Shown in pieces: positions 11,700-23,740 of a stretch of 64,000 nt of DNA. The translations under genes were made by a program, and so were the position numbers. Under the pieces are notes generated by a model. That model ran no database searches and was not told the origin of the DNA. It saw only the letters and a program-made list of their open reading frames with translations. The stretch's first letter is position 1. Every line of letters begins with the position of its first letter. Source of the stretch: Akebia trifoliata (Eukaryota; Streptophyta; Magnoliopsida; Ranunculales; Lardizabalaceae); the NCBI GenBank assembly GCA_017979445.1, contig CM030717.1, positions 24,105,288 through 24,169,287 of the forward strand, written 5' to 3'.

Positions 11700-13240
11700 A
11701 TCTTAGAGATGGCTAAATCTAGTCAAGAAGGATGTAGTCCGGAGTAAAGTGATGAATTTGTTAAATGCAAGTATCATCTAACCCATTTTCGACAGTTGTT
11801 GGGTGAGTCACATTTAAGTTGTTTCTAAGAAGTCTGGTATCGCTGTGGTAGTATATCAAGACAACGAGTTAATCCCTACTCGAGTCCAAATCAAATGGAG
11901 AATGTGTATCGATTATAGGAAACTCAACTCAATGACTTCCAAAGATTACTTTCCGATACCTTTCATTGACCAAATATTAGAGTGTCTAGCTAGAAATTCC
12001 TACAATTATTTATTAGTTAGTTACTTCGGATATAACCAAATACTCATTGCTCTCACCAATTAAGAAAAAAATATTTTTACTTGTCCTTTCGAAACTTTCT
12101 CGTATCATTGCATGTCCTTTGGGTTATGCAATGCACCCGTTACCTTCTATTAATGTATAATAAGTACATTTTCAGACATGCTATAAAGATATCTCGAAGT
12201 ATTTATGGACGATTTTTTGGTCTTCGGATCAAGATTTGAGGAATGTCTCCATTACTTAACTTTGGTTATCGTGCATTATAAAAACGTCAACCTAGTCCTC
12301 AATTGGGAAAAATGTTATTTTATGGTAACATTTGGAATTGTGCTAAGACATATTATTTCTACGAAAGGGATTAAAGTAGATAGAGTAAAAGTAGGTTAAA
12401 GTAACTTTGGTCCTCATGCTTGACTTTGGTCCTCGTACATTGTAAAGAAGTCAACCTGGTCCTCAATTGGGAAAAATATCATTTTATGGTAACATTTGGA
12501 ATTGTGCTAGGACACATTATTTCTACGAGAGGGATTGAAGTAGATAGAGTAAAAGTAGGTTTAATTGAGAAGTTACCACCCCCTATAACAGTCAAAGAAA
12601 TTAGGCCAATCCTAGGCCATATAGGTTTTTATCGTAGATTTATTTAAGATTTTGGAAAAATCTCAAAGCCTTTATGTGAACTCTAAGGCAAAGATGTTCT
12701 TTTCAATTTCTCAGAATCATATCTCTCCACATTCAACCAGCTTAAATTTGAGTTAACCTCAGTACTTATTATTCAACCACTAAATTGGAACATTCCATTT
12801 GAGGTTATGTGTGACGCTTCAGATAATGCGATATACCCTATTTTGGGTCATCGAATCGATAAACATCCTCATGTTATCTAGTATGCCAATAAAATCCTCA
12901 GTGATGCTAAACTTAACTACTCTACAACAGAAAAGGAAATACTAACAATGGTCTATGCTGTTGATAAATTTTGTCCCTACCTAATAGGATCGAAAGTCAA
13001 GATCTACACAGACCATGCCGTATTAAAGTACTTTCCATCTAAGAAGGGGGATAAAGCAAGGTTAATCCATTGGATTTTACTTTTGCAAGAGTTTGATCTC
13101 AAGATCCAAGACAAATAGGGTGTAGAGAATGTTGTAGCTAATCATTTATATAAGATAATCACTAGGTTATTTGAGGAATCTTTACCCATATTTGAAACCT
13201 TTCTCGATGAGCAACTTATGCAAATTTCTAGTTCTAACAC
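11700..13240 (+). pseudogene. C-I reverse transcriptase-RNase H remnant
   Basis: Copies element RNA into DNA and removes the RNA strand. RT motifs seen: CIDYRKLNSMT (about 11910), a broken fingers/palm region, then MSFGLCNAPVTF, and the catalytic VFMDDFLVFGS at 12200, which is the FMDD form of YxDD usual for Athila. The thumb is duplicated (separate entry). GFYRRFI follows at 12625. RNase H at 12790-13170 shows [39 protein letters not shown] and the final ENVVANHL. Scattered TAA/TAG codons and at least one frameshift make it inactive. Confidence 0.85.
12257..12560 (+). repeat. Tandem duplication inside C-I RT (two copies of about 140-160 bp)
   Basis: The thumb-encoding segment from ACTTTGGTTATCGTGCATT to GAGTAAAAGTAGG (12259-12395) recurs as 12422-12559, offset by about 163 bp. 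A short joining piece contains an extra ACTTTGGTCCTC. C-II has a single copy at about 21069-21210. The copies differ at roughly a dozen positions. Confidence 0.9.
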
Positions 13241-13289
13241 TTCGTGATATGCTGATATTGTCAACTACCTAGTTACAAGTCAATTACCA

Positions 13290-14526
13290 ATCTCAATGAC
13301 TAGGCAAGAGAAATTCTGTATCTTTTCGAAAATCAAGTAGTATTTCTGGGATAAACCATACTTATATAAGTACTGTCCCAATCAGGTCATTAGACGTTGT
13401 GTTCTAACCTGTGAGCAAGTCAATATCTTAGAATTTTATCATAGCATATTTGAGGAGGGTACTTCAGTAGTAAGAAAACTGTTGTAAAAATCTTGCAGTG
13501 CAATTTTTTCTGGTTTTCATTTTTTGACATGCCCACGAGTTTAGTAAATCTTGTAATCGTTGTTAGAAATTAGAAAAAAATTTCAAGAGAAACAAAATGC
13601 CTCAGAATTCTATCCTAGTTATAAAAATTTTTGACATTTGAGGCAAAGATTTTATGAGACCCTTTCTTATCTCTTAGGGTTACTAGTATATCCTTGTTGA
13701 CATTGATTACATGTCCAAATGGGTAGAAGCTATAGCGTATAAAACGAATGATCACAAGGTGGTGATTAGCTTTGTCAATGAGATCATCTTATCAAGATTC
13801 GGTACTTCATGAGCTATCATAAGTGATAGTGGCTCGTATTTCTGCAGTAAAGTCTTTGTTGTGTTGATAAGGAAATACCTCATAACTCATAAAATTGTAA
13901 CACCTTACCATCCACAAACATGTAGATAGGTAAAGATTTCTAACAGGGAAATTAAGATCATTCTAGAAAAAATAGTCAATCATTCATGAAAATATTGGTT
14001 TTTGAGATTAAATGACTCACCATGGGCATATAGATCCATTTTTAAATTACCAATCGGGATGTCTCCCTACCGATTAGTTTTTGGCAAGGCCTATCATCTC
14101 CCTATAGAACTTAAGCATCGAGCATATTGGGTAATCAAGGAACCAAACTTTGATCTCAATAAAATTAGTGAAAATCACAAATTACAACTCAATGAATTAG
14201 AAAAAATTAGAAATAACTCTTATGATTGTGCTAGATGTTACAAAAAGTGTACAAAATTTTATTACCACAAGCACATTTTTTGACAAAATTTTGAGCCTCG
14301 TCAAAGAGTTTTGTTGTATAATAACAGACTCCATCGTTTTTCAAGAAAACTCAAGTTTTGCTAGACTGGCCCATATATTATTCAAATAATTTACCACCAT
14401 GGTGCTGTTGAAATCCTTAATCTTAAGGACAGATACACTTTTAAAGTAAATGGTCAGCGCCTCAAATCGTATCGCGAGTATGTACCACCAGAAGAATTTA
14501 TTCTCCTCGATGACCCGATTTATTAG
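13290..14526 (+). pseudogene. C-I integrase remnant
   Basis: Integrase joins element DNA to the host chromosome. Central-domain pieces seen across frames: VDIDYMSKWVEA (13700), SDSGSYFCSKVF (13823; here the second catalytic Asp lies in SDSG), HKIVTPYHPQT (13890). Then an open C-terminal part at 14002-14283 ([32 protein letters not shown]) and a last stretch ending FKVNGQRLKSY and PPEEFILLDDP before TAG at 14524. Several internal stops; the N-terminal HHCC zinc region (13340-13500) is badly broken. Confidence 0.83.
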
Positions 14527-15030
14527 GATTAACAGAGTTTTTATCTAGCTGAAGATGTTAAACTTAGCGCTTCTAGGAGGCAACCGTTCTTTTTATTTTC
14601 TTTTTTAGTAGTTTTGGATGATTACTATAGTTTTTGTGTTTTAGTTAGGCCTAGAACTTGGCTATTTCCCTCTTCGAGAATAGTTACTAGTTCAAAACCA
14701 AAGTGGTAGATTCTAATAGAAAAACCATAATTGGTCTCATATGTTTAGGGTTGCACAACACTTAGTAGAAAAAAATGGTCTACATGTCGATAGGTTTCTC
14801 CCTTACTGGCCCTCTTCAAATAGTAACCGACGAATCAGAATGGCATACCTGATACACCCAAGCTCTACGTGCTAAAGAGTGACGAGCTGATCCCTTATCA
14901 TGTTAAGTGATACTCATAGCTACATTCTCATCCAAAAACCTAAGGTAATTTGTTTTAAACTTTTAGGAGTTTGTAGCAATTTAGAATTTTCTTAATTAAT
15001 ATTTATTCATTTTAGGATTGTTATCTTAGT
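14527..15030 (+). other. C-I post-integrase sequence up to the deletion breakpoint
   Basis: Non-coding sequence that aligns with 23171-23665 of C-II (GCTTCTAGGAGGCAACC, CATATGTTTAGGGTTGCA, AAGCTCTACGTGCTAAAGAGTGACGAGCT). The match ends after TTTAGGATTGTT at about 15025-15030, and family A sequence starts. The env-like region, polypurine tract and 3' LTR present in C-II are missing. Confidence 0.75.
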
Positions 15031-16430
15031 AAGGAATTCGAGGAGGCTAAACCCTATCAGACCCCGTGCTTGGGCAGTCATTTTCTAAAATCACCATCCC
15101 ACTTGATGCTTTCAAATGTGCATAAATGGGCCTGTGAAAAAATGTTCAATTTATTATCTAAAAACAACGTAAAGAATTACCCGAGGCTAATAATTATCAG
15201 AACTATTTTGCATAAGCAATTTCTTAGCATTTCGCTCTTAAGTAAGAGCCTAAAACTGCTTGTTGATCCTTAGCAAGAGCCTAAATTGTATATTACTCTT
15301 CAATAAGAGTTTGAACTGTATATTACTCCTCAATAAGAGCATAAACTGTATGATGCTCCCCAATACGAGCCTAAACTACATGTTGCTCCTTTGTAAGAGT
15401 TTAAAACTACTCATCGCTCCTCAATAATAGTTTAAAACTGCTTGTGGGCTCTTTAGCAAGAGTCAAAATAGTATTTTTCTCATCAGTACCTAAAACTACT
15501 TGTTGTTTCTTAGTAAGAGCTTAAAATTGCTCGTCGCTCCTTAGTTAAAGCCTAAAACTACTTGTTGTTCCTTAGCAAAAGTTTAAACTGTATGTTACTC
15601 CTCAACAAGAGCTTAAATTATATGATGCTCCTACATGTTGTTTCTCAATAAGAGCCTAAACTACATGTTACTTCTTGTCAGATGCGTATAAATTGCACGA
15701 TATTCTCCGTCTTTTAAAAAAATAAAAATAAAAATTAAAACAAAAACAAAACAGTCGAGAAATTTTTTTTTTGATCTCCTTTAGATTTCATAGGATCATC
15801 ATTTAAAGCAAAAGACGTCAAATCATTCTCGCTGAAAACTTTTAAATTGCAAATCTTATCTCCACTTTTCATAATCTGTTTAATCCCTATCGGACTCCTA
15901 ACCAAGGAGATCATCTTATTTATAATAGATTCCATCCCTATCAGACTCAAAGCTTGAAAGGATTATGTTTTCTTTTATTTTTCCAACCATTGCAATTAGA
16001 GAGTGCTACGACGAGTTTGAAAGACTTGTCCATGTAGACCTATTAAAGGATCATCACAAGCCCCTTAGTTCCTCCAATTTTTTTTTTTTATTATTTGAAC
16101 ATATCTTGTTAAAAGAAATTCTAAAAAAAAATCCTTTTTGAGTTACATTCAATCCTTATTTATTGAAACACGACAAAAAATACTAGAATTTTAAAATTCA
16201 TCAAACTTTCATCAAATCTGAGATTTCAAATGAGCTCCGTGCCACAAAATTGAGGAATTCCAAGGTCAACCCTGTTAGATCCCATGCCTGGGTAGCCATT
16301 TTTTAAAATATTATCAATTCATTCGGTGCTTTAAAATCGTATTTTTCAAAAAAAATTTGGGTCCATACAAATAGAGGTTGAGTCTAATTTTTACAATTTT
16401 TTGCATATAAGTCCTACAAAGAGGGGCAGT
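15031..16430 (+). other. A1 3' untranslated region with polypurine tract
   Basis: Matches the region beside the A2 3' LTR. A landmark of about 45 bp (GCTAAACCCTATCAG...CTTGGGCAGTC) occurs twice, at 15040-15085 and 16266-16305. Only one counterpart exists in A2 (39100-39150), so this stretch is partly duplicated or made from two copies. The purine tract AAAGAGGGGCAGT at 16418-16430 directly precedes the LTR and would prime second-strand synthesis. The only longer frames (15070-15273 and 15735-15950) have no recognisable domain. Confidence 0.7.
15240..15690 (+). repeat. Degenerate tandem repeat of about 40-43 bp
   Basis: About ten units built on TGTTGCTCCTCAATAAGAGC followed by CTAAACTGTA run head to tail in the A1 3' region. 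They vary at many sites and in length. No comparable array is obvious in A2. Confidence 0.8.
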
Positions 16431-17702
16431 TGTAGACACCCCAATTTAAACGGGCCATACTAAAAAAATGCTACAAAAGATATATTTTATTCTAATGGGC
16501 CTAAAGTCCCAAAACCCTAAAAATAATGGTCATATTTGAAAGAAATGCCTAAGGTCCCATGAGCTAATAAATATTGTGGGTCACTCTTTAGCACCTCACT
16601 TCTAAACCCAACCCAACTTCTAAGTCCATTGGACCTAAAACCCAACCTAGAACCATTGTCGTAACCCCAAGTCTCAATCCAAGCCCAATGATCACTACCA
16701 ATCACCACAATAATCCAAGATCATCACAATGGGACACATGTCACCACCACCATCTACTTCTCTAATCCATCTACCTACTCCTATCACCTTTTTCTAAAAT
16801 ATCAATCAAAACCCACTCCATTCAACTCACCTAACACTCAATCTACAACTATTCATTTACATCCCCATGCTTCTAATTAAAATCCACTCATTTTAATTCA
16901 CTTAACATTCAATCTATAACCACTACTTTACACAACCATTCTTCTAATCAAAATTCACTCATTTCAACTCACCTAACACTCAATTCAAATGGGTTGAAAT
17001 ATCCAATTCATTTAGATCATAAACAAATCATTTACACATTCTTTCACAAATATCCTTCCACCACCCTTAAATTACACACATCATATCTATAAATCTCACA
17101 ACATTATACTTTTTTTCACCATCTCATCCCACTTTACCTCCAAAATCCTACAAAACCCCCATCATTCTCAACACAATCCCCCTAAATAAAAAGAAAAAGC
17201 CTCTCAAGACTTGAACTCCCTTACTGAGTCTCAATTCCATCAACTCTCTCTCAACTATTTCCCCTCTCTCACAATTATCACATCTACCAACCACTAAAAA
17301 TTTTACACCTCTAACACATCAAGACTAAATTCAAGGCTCATCAAGTAGAGATCAAAAAGAAAAATCAAAGAAGAACAAAGTAGGGAGTGGACAAAGAGAA
17401 AAAAAATTATTCATCATTTTCTCTCCTCCAACATTCCCCTTTTCTAATTCTCCATTATCTTCCTTTTATTTTTATTTTTATATTTTTACTAGAATAATCT
17501 TAAGATATAATGGAACCCTCCCCTACCTCTAGTAGATTGGACTTTGGCTCGGTCCAAAGGGTAGGGGTTGAAAAACCCTTTTTAAAATATTTTTCTTTAA
17601 AAAATCTCTACACTAATACACACACTAAAAAATATTTTGAGATTAAGGCCTTGGGCTCTTGACCAAAAAATTTATATTTTTCAAGATTTGCCAAAGGTAT
17701 AA
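16431..17702 (+). repeat. A1 3' LTR, first part
   Basis: Starts TGTAGACACCCCAATTT after the polypurine tract. It shares TGTAGACACC at the outer end and GGTGGCGACTCC-type sequence at the inner end with the A2 LTR on the other strand, and CATCACC/AACCCAACC pyrimidine-rich sequence with 33250-33780. A TATCTATAAATC box lies near 17085. It is interrupted at 17702 by Athila C-II; the remainder is at 27971-28307. Confidence 0.82.
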
Positions 17703-18518
17703 TGATCAATATCTCAAAACATTGAATTATCAGTACTTTTCTCAGATATTTATCTTGATTTCCGTCCTTATTTCATTATTTTAGATAAATAATTATGCTA
17801 AGCCTCCATTTATCACATTTCATGTTATATCATGTTAAGTAGGTTTAATTACATAAAATAATTATAAATATCAAAAAATTGATCGTGTGTATTCACTGTA
17901 CTAGTCAATAATTAACATATCTAGATGAATTCCACATTACTTAACAAAAAGTGTACTACAATCAGGAGGTTAGAATAAACATCCAGTTAAAAGATAAGAT
18001 CCAAAGCTTTCTAGAGTACTATGATGTAGTGAATTCACAATGTGGCGTTGTCCACCTTAGTTGGATCACCCTAGAACTTCTTCTATTTGCTTCACACGTG
18101 ATATTCTATGCAATAATGATGGCGACTATATTTGGATCATTCGAGAAAACATCAAGTCTATAAATAGATCATTTTTCCAATTTAGAAAAAGTCTTTTAAG
18201 CTCTTGCCCCTTCTCTTCTTCTCCTTTAATGTCCTTGGTATTTTCTCTATAATTTTTATTTTCTAATTAGATTTTTAATTCAACAACTTCTATAATTTCC
18301 CAAAGGAGATAGTGTATCTTGGTTATCATGAATACAAGTGTTGTTTCTCTTGTATTCTTTCCATGGCCATATACTAGACTCCCTCCATTAGTAAGAGGAG
18401 GAAGCTAAGAGCAAACTTTAATTATGTGTATTTCTTTATCCTTTCATATTCTTTATAATATTTATAGGATTCACTTTAAGGTTTTATCCAACTCTAATGG
18501 ATCAAAGCTTTAGTTGAA
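17703..18518 (+). repeat. C-II 5' LTR, 3' part deleted
   Basis: Aligns with the first about 820 bp of the C-I and C-II 3' LTRs. After GGATCAAAGCTTTAGTTGAA it jumps directly to the gag tail (CTCACTATGATTCTCG, corresponding to 9680 in C-I). About 450 bp of LTR, the primer site, the leader and the gag core are missing. Confidence 0.85.
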
Positions 18519-19650
18519 TCCTCACTATGATTCTCGCTCACTTTCACAAGTGTCAGTCGAGCAAACTTCTTTATGTGTCTTGTGCGATGGCAATGATAAT
18601 TTGGTTGAATGATGTCCTAACTTGCCATATGTTAAGGCCGAACAGGACAATGCTATTAATGACTATAGTACTTTTAGGAAGCCTACTAAAAATTCGTATA
18701 GCTAAACGTATCATCCAGATAATAGGTTCCATCCGAATTTTTCATATAAATTAAATGAGCCTATTCAATCTAGTAATTCACTAAGTTACAATAGAAGCTA
18801 TCATAAACAAGTCGGTCATTTTATGAATCAAGTCATTGTTTCACAAGTTCCATATCAATCTTGATAATATACTGCATGTAGAGCCATAATTCCAGATTCT
18901 ATGCCAAATTACAATTCATCTGACCAACAACATTCATTTTTACAATCTATGATATTAGAGTTGGTGAAGCAGCAACAACAGCTCATCCAAATTCAATAGT
19001 AAAACAACCAAAACTAAAATCAGATTAATCATGTCACTACTCAGTCCATAGCTAAGATTGAAGTTCAATTAGGTCAGTTAGCTTTTTTCTCTAGAGGAAA
19101 AGAGAAAGGGCAATTCCTCAGTCAAATTATTTCCAACCCTAGAAGTTAACCTACGGTTCCCAACGAACCAAAAGGTAAATACGAGGTAGGAAGCCATTCA
19201 TTAATTCAATAAGATTTCGTCTAAGCTATCCATACCTTAAATTTAAGAAAGAATGTGAACAACAAGATTCAGCTTATTGATGAGGAAGATGATGTCCCAA
19301 AGAAAGACAAAGTTCAAATTGAAGAAATCGTAGAATCTCCTTAGGAGAAGGAAAAAGATTTGGAGAAATTTCTCATTATTCCAACAATTCCTAAAGCTCT
19401 ATTTTCTCATCGCCTTAAATATAATAAGAAGAGTAAACAATTTGAGGATATCCTTGAAATTTTTTAAAATGTGCACATCAATATTTCATTCTTAAATACC
19501 ATTAAGCAAATACTTTCTTATGTAAAATTTCTAAAAGATCTGACCACAACTAAGAGAAAATATCATTTCCTCGGGAAGCCATTATGGTAATCCAAGCTTA
19601 GTCTATCATCTAGCAAACGATTGCATCGAAATTTAAAGATCCTGGATGTC
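18519..19650 (+). pseudogene. C-II gag tail and gag-pro linker remnant
   Basis: Aligns with 9680-10780 of C-I. The zinc-knuckle stretch at about 18568-18610 encodes C-x2-C but has N in place of the His (CVLCDGNDNLVE), so the knuckle is broken. The linker at 19250-19600 preserves pieces of the conserved FLDAI...YAKFLKDLTTTK-type segment (here FLNTIKQ and KFLKDLTTTK). Stops in every frame. Confidence 0.72.
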
Positions 19651-20560
19651 CGATAATTCCTATTCATATTGAAAATCAAGTAGTTGAAAAATGTCTCTTA
19701 GACTTAGGGGCGAGTGTGAATCTTTTACCTTACTCAGTTTATAAACAACTAGGTCCGGGGATTTTGAAATCCACTGATATCACGTTAAGCTTAGCTAATA
19801 GGTCCATCAAAGTTCCCAATGGAATAATTGAAGATGTGATAGTAAAAGTCAAGGATTTCTATTTTTTAGTTGACTTTGTTGTATTAGACACAGAGCCAAT
19901 GATCAATTCACAGTTATGTTTTTATAATCTTAGGATGTCCATTTTTAGCAACTTTTGATGCAGTCATTCATTGTAGAAATGGGATTATGACTTTAGCATT
20001 TTGGGATATGAAATTTAAATTAAATATTTTTCACAATTTCTAAGGAATTGATGTAGATGATGATATGGATGAAGTAAACATGTTAGATACACTAGTCAAT
20101 CAAAAGTGTCAAGAATTAGGGTATTCTGATCCCCTAAAAAATGTTTGACCCACTTTGGTTAAGATTTTGACATAGAAGAGTCCATAAGCGAAGTCAATAT
20201 TTTGCTCAAATCTATTCCTTATTTAGATTCTACACGTTGGCTCACAAACATAAAAAATTTTCCTATTCATACTTCCACTCTCATTCCTTCCCAAATTGAG
20301 CCCGTCACACTGGAACTCAAAGTGCTTCCAAAGACTTTAAGACATGCATTTCTTGAAAAAAATCATATTTTACTTGTGATAATTTCCTCTTACTTTAGTA
20401 TAGTCCAGGAGGAAAAGTTATTCAAAGTTTTAAGAGAACATCAAGAAGCTATTGGTTGGACAATAGCTGACATTATGGGAATTAGTCCATCTGTGATAAT
20501 GCACCACATTCGTTTGGAAGATTTCGCTAAGCCTTCCTTATAATCTCAAAGTGGTTTAAT
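19650..20560 (+). pseudogene. C-II aspartic protease remnant
   Basis: Processes the polyprotein in an active element. The active-site stretch encodes LDLGASVNLLPYSVYKQLG (about 19698-19752), with D-x-G intact, followed by ILKSTDITLSLANRSIKVPN and a VIVKVKDFYFLVDFVVLD strand pair. The frame is open at 19716-19958 and 20202-20543; the latter corresponds to 11390-11690 of C-I and leads into RT. Frameshifts separate the pieces. Confidence 0.8.
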
Positions 20561-21840
20561 CTTATCTTAGAGGATGTAATCTAGAGTAAAATGATGAAAC
20601 TATTAGATGTGGGTATCTTCATTTCTAACAGTCATTGGGTGAGTCCTATTTAGGTTGTTCCTAAGAAGTCTAGTATCACTGTGATAGTGAACCAAGACAA
20701 CAAGTTAATTCCCACTGGAGTCCAATCTTGATGGAAAGTGTTTATCGATTATAGGAAACTCAATTCAATGACTCCTAAAGATCACTTCTCGCTACCTTTC
20801 ATTGATCAAATATTAGAAACTATTATTTTTTGAATGGTTATTCAGGATACAACTAAATACCCATTGTTCCTACTGATCATGAGAAAATAACTTTTCTCGT
20901 TAAAACTTTTGTGTTTCGTCGTATGTCGTTTGGGTTGTGCAATGCACTAATTACGTTTCAACAGTATATGATAAGTATATTTTTAGACATGATAGAAAGA
21001 TATCTCCAAGTTTTCACGGATGATTTTTCAATATTTGGATCAAGTTTTGAGGAATGTCTCCATTACTTGACTTTGGTCCTCATGCGCTGTAAGGAAATCA
21101 ATCTAGTACTTAATTGAAAAAATGCCATTTTATGGTAACATCAAGAATAGTGCTAGGACACATTGTGTTTGTGAATGGGATTGAAGTAGATAAAGCAAAG
21201 GTAGGTTTAATTGCAAAGTTCCCAGCTCGTAAGATTGTCATAGAAATTAAGTCATTCCTAGGCTATGTAGGTTTTTACTGTAGATTCATTAAAGATTTTG
21301 GAAAGATTTCAAAACCCTTATGTGAACTCTTAGGCAAGGATGGTTCTTTCAACTTCTCAAAGTCATGCATGTGTTTAACAAGCTTAAGTCCAAGTTAACC
21401 TCAGTACCCATCATTCAATCTCCAAATTGGAATGTTCTATTTGAGGTTATGTCCGACACTTTGGATTATGTGATAGACGTTGTTTTGGGTTAACGAATCG
21501 ATAAACATCCCCACGTTATCCAGTACGCCAGTAAAATTCTTAGTAATGCTAACTTAACTATTCTCAACAGAAAAGGAAATACTAACAATAGTTTATGTCG
21601 TTGATAAATTTTACCCCTACCTAATAGGATAGAAAGTTGTGGTCTACACAGACCATGTTGCTTTGAAGTACCTTCTATCTAAGAAAGATGCTAAAGCAAG
21701 GTTAATCCGCTGAATTCTACTCTTGCAAGAGTTTGATTTTGAGATTCGAGACAAAAATGGTGTAGAAAATGTCGTAGCTAATCACTTATCTAGGATTGTT
21801 ACTGAGTTGTTAGAGGAATCTTTACCCATTTTTTAATCTT
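20560..21840 (+). pseudogene. C-II reverse transcriptase-RNase H remnant
   Basis: RT pieces in order: IDYRKLNSMTPKD (about 20748), RRMSFGLCNALITFQ (20917), catalytic VFTDDFSIFGSSFEECL (about 21012), where FTDD replaces FMDD, and FLGYVGFYCRFIKDFGK (about 21255). RNase H at 21440-21800: FEVMSDTLDY (the catalytic D of MCDAS is shifted into S-D), [24 protein letters not shown]. Several stops and frameshifts. Single copy of the thumb, unlike C-I. Confidence 0.82.
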
Positions 21841-21879
21841 TTTGGAATGAGTAACTTATGCAAATCTCCAATTTTAATA

Positions 21880-23170
21880 TTTCGTGGTATGCTGACATTA
21901 TCAACGAAGGGTTACAAGACAAGTGCCAATCTCAATGACTAAGCAAGAGAAACTTTGTCTCATTTCAAAAGTCAAATGCTATTTTTGGGATGAACCATAC
22001 TTATTCAAGTACTGTCTTGAACAGATTATTATACATTGTATTCCAACCTGTGAGCGAGCCAACATCTTAAAGTTTTGTCATAATCATTCCTGTAGAGGGC
22101 ACTTTAGTAGAAAGAAAATCGTTGTAAAAATCTTGCAGTGTGATTTTTTCTGGCCAACCATTTTTGAGATGCCCACGAGTTTAACAAATCTTGTAGTAGA
22201 TATAAAAAACTAGGAAATTTTTTGAAGAGAAATGAAGTGCCTAAAATCCTATTCTAATTATCGAAATCTCTGACATTTGGGGCATAGATTTTATGGGATC
22301 ATTTCCTATCTCCTAAGGTTTCCATATATCCTCGTTGCAGTTAATTACATATCAAAATGGGTAGAAGTTGTGGCATGCAAAATGAATGATCATAACATGG
22401 TGATCAATTTTTTCAAGGAGACCATCTTAGCAAGATTTGGTATCCACGAGTTATCATAAGTAAAGTGGCTCGCATTTCTGCAATAAAATATTTACATCGT
22501 TAATGAGGAAATATCTCATAACTCATAAAATTTCAACACCTTACCATCCACAAACATGGGGGCAGGTAGAGATTTCTAACAGGAAAATCAAGACCATTCT
22601 AAAGAAAAAATTCAATTTTTTACGAAAAGATTAGTCTTTGAGATTAAATGATGCATTATAGACTTACCGAACTACTTTGAAAACACCAGTAGGCATGTCT
22701 CCATACCGATTAGTTTTTGAAAAGGCTTGTCATCTTCCTGTAGAACTTGAGCATCGAGTATATTGGGTGATCAAGCGCCTCAACTTTGATTTTGATAAAG
22801 CTGGTAAACATCACAAGTTACAACTTGATGAATTATAAGAAATCAAAAATGACTCTTAAGATTGTGTTAAACACTAAATAGCGTACAAAATTATATCACG
22901 ATAAGCATATTATTTGACAAAATTTTGAACTTGGTCAAAGAACTTTGTTGTAGAACAACATATACCATCTTTTCCTCGGGTAACTCAAATCTCATTGGAC
23001 TAGTCCTTTTATCATCCAAACAACTTTCCACCATGGTGTTGTTAAAGTTCTTAATCCTATGGACGGATTCACTTTTAAAGTGAAGGGCTAATGTTTCAAC
23101 CCATATCTCGAGTGTGTACCTCCAAAGGAAGTTTTTCTCTTTGATGAGCCAATTTATCCAGATTTATAGA
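21880..23170 (+). pseudogene. C-II integrase remnant
   Basis: The N-terminal zinc region at 21923-22213 is better preserved than in C-I: ERANILKFCHNHSCRGHFS and VVKILQCDFFWPTIF (the H-H part, with the CC pair lost downstream). The central domain at 22277-22459 has VNYISKWVEVVACKMNDHN and FFKETILARFGIHE. HPQT-type sequence and the C-terminal GMSPYRLVF and FKVKG pieces follow to about 23168. Many stops. Confidence 0.8.
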
Positions 23171-23740
23171 GTTTTTGGCTAAAAACGTTAAACTTTGCGC
23201 TTCTGGAAAGCAACCCATTCTTTTTATTTTTTGTTTTTAGTAGATTTTAAAAATTTTTGAATGAGTACTGTAGTTTTTCACTTCAGTTAGATCTAGAACT
23301 AGGCCATTTCCTTCATCAAGAATAGTTACCAGTTTGGAACTAAATGATAGGTTCTAAAAAAAATCACAATTAGTCTCATATGTTTAGGGTTGCATAAAAT
23401 TTAGCAGAAAGAAATAATCTACCTATAAATAGGTTTCCCCCTTGCTGGCTTTCTTCAAACAGTCACTGGCGAATTGGGACAGCATACCCGATGTACCCAA
23501 GCTCTACATGCTAAAAAGTGACGAGCTAATCCCTTATCACGTCTAGCGATACTCTCAGCTACCCTCCAATCCAAAATTGTATGAATTAATATTTTTCCTT
23601 AGTATTTTATTTATCTTTCCTTATAATCTTTCTTGTAGTTAATTAGTATTTAGGATTGTTTTCTTAAAAAAAATTAAGATTTTCTTGTGTCTCAAGTGTA
23701 TTTTAGTAATTTCATGTATACCCTAAAATCAAATAACAAG
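23171..23740 (+). other. C-II post-integrase spacer
   Basis: Non-coding; matches 14527-15025 of C-I. No gene seen. Confidence 0.65.

Larger units (their letters stand above)
4552..15030 (+). mobile_element. Athila-type Ty3/gypsy element C-I, 3' end lost
   Basis: Order on the + strand: LTR (4552-5850), primer-binding site (5856-5876), leader, gag, gag-pro linker and protease, RT, RNase H, integrase (to 14526), and a short 3' flank. It is colinear with C-II (17703-27965), which retains its 3' LTR. C-I stops matching C-II at about 15030, where the sequence changes abruptly to the 3' region of A1, so the distal 3' region and 3' LTR are deleted. The internal order and the motifs (CCHC knuckle, DLG protease, FMDD RT) are of the Athila type. 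A solo family B LTR splits its gag. Confidence 0.85.
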
